Below are positions 64,000-64,000 of a stretch of DNA of 64,000 bases, piece after piece. The notes beneath the pieces were generated by a model, which worked only from the letters and a program-made list of their open reading frames with translations, searched no databases and was not told the DNA's origin. The position numbers and the translations under genes are program-made. Location: contig OAPG01000015.1 of assembly GCA_900208305.1 (NCBI GenBank), forward strand, positions 62,001 through 126,000, given 5' to 3'. Source of the stretch: Melanopsichium pennsylvanicum. Lineage: Eukaryota; Basidiomycota; Ustilaginomycetes; Ustilaginales. Every line of letters starts with the position of its first letter. Within the stretch, counting starts at the first letter, position 1.

Positions 64000-64000
64000 C

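Overview
This is a nuclear chromosome segment from a fungus, most likely a smut of the Ustilaginaceae. The evidence is short GT-AG introns (about 100-400 nt, donors GTACGT, GTAAGT or GTGAGA) in a minority of genes, many intronless long reading frames, fungal-type proteins (a Clg1/Pcl-type cyclin, SNT2, an SSH4-like adaptor, MET17), Ser/Gln/Ala homopolymers in coding sequence, and abundant microsatellites between genes. The species is not determined. There are no rRNA, tRNA, CRISPR or intact mobile elements that I can support.

Layout, left to right. 0-16 kb: the 3' part of a VWA8-type AAA+ protein; a 982-aa Lys/Ala-rich protein with a BTB-like C-terminus; a short-chain dehydrogenase interrupted by one in-frame stop; a small single-pass membrane protein; the mitochondrial carrier FLX1; a DUF1330-like protein; an intradiol (hydroxyquinol-type) dioxygenase; and the spliceosomal U2B''/U1A protein. 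16-32 kb: UGP1 (three exons); an unknown membrane-anchored protein; F-actin capping protein beta; MET17 (two exons); ARF6; and an SSH4/EAR1-like SPRY protein with PPxY motifs. 32-48 kb: a YAP-type bZIP factor; SNT2 (BAH-PHD-SANT-GATA-ePHD); a WD40/DUF2415 protein; and a Clg1/Pcl-type cyclin. 47-57.4 kb: an unusually long interval with no recognisable gene. 57-64 kb: PCH2/TRIP13, an alpha/beta hydrolase, a TRIC-like membrane protein, an alkyltransferase-like protein (ATL) and the C-terminal part of SPT16.

Most genes are unrelated housekeeping or regulatory functions and do not form a biosynthetic cluster. Themes that recur are chromatin and RNA (SNT2, SPT16, U2B''), DNA damage and meiosis (ATL, PCH2), endosomal and plasma-membrane traffic and polarity (ARF6, SSH4-like, capping protein, cyclin) and mitochondria (FLX1, VWA8-like, possibly the DUF1330-like protein).

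The least expected signals are: the SDR gene broken by a single TAG; a heptamer TACTGTA/TACAGTA that is strongly over-represented in the intergenic DNA, including a perfect 12-bp palindrome; the 10.4-kb gene-empty interval between the divergent cyclin and PCH2 genes, which is rich in that motif; and a duplicated SUMO-type motif on the tail of the ATL protein. Two start-codon notes apply throughout: several long frames open with a non-ATG codon, and in those cases I moved the start to the first plausible ATG; multi-exon genes are given as one span, with the exon boundaries in the evidence.
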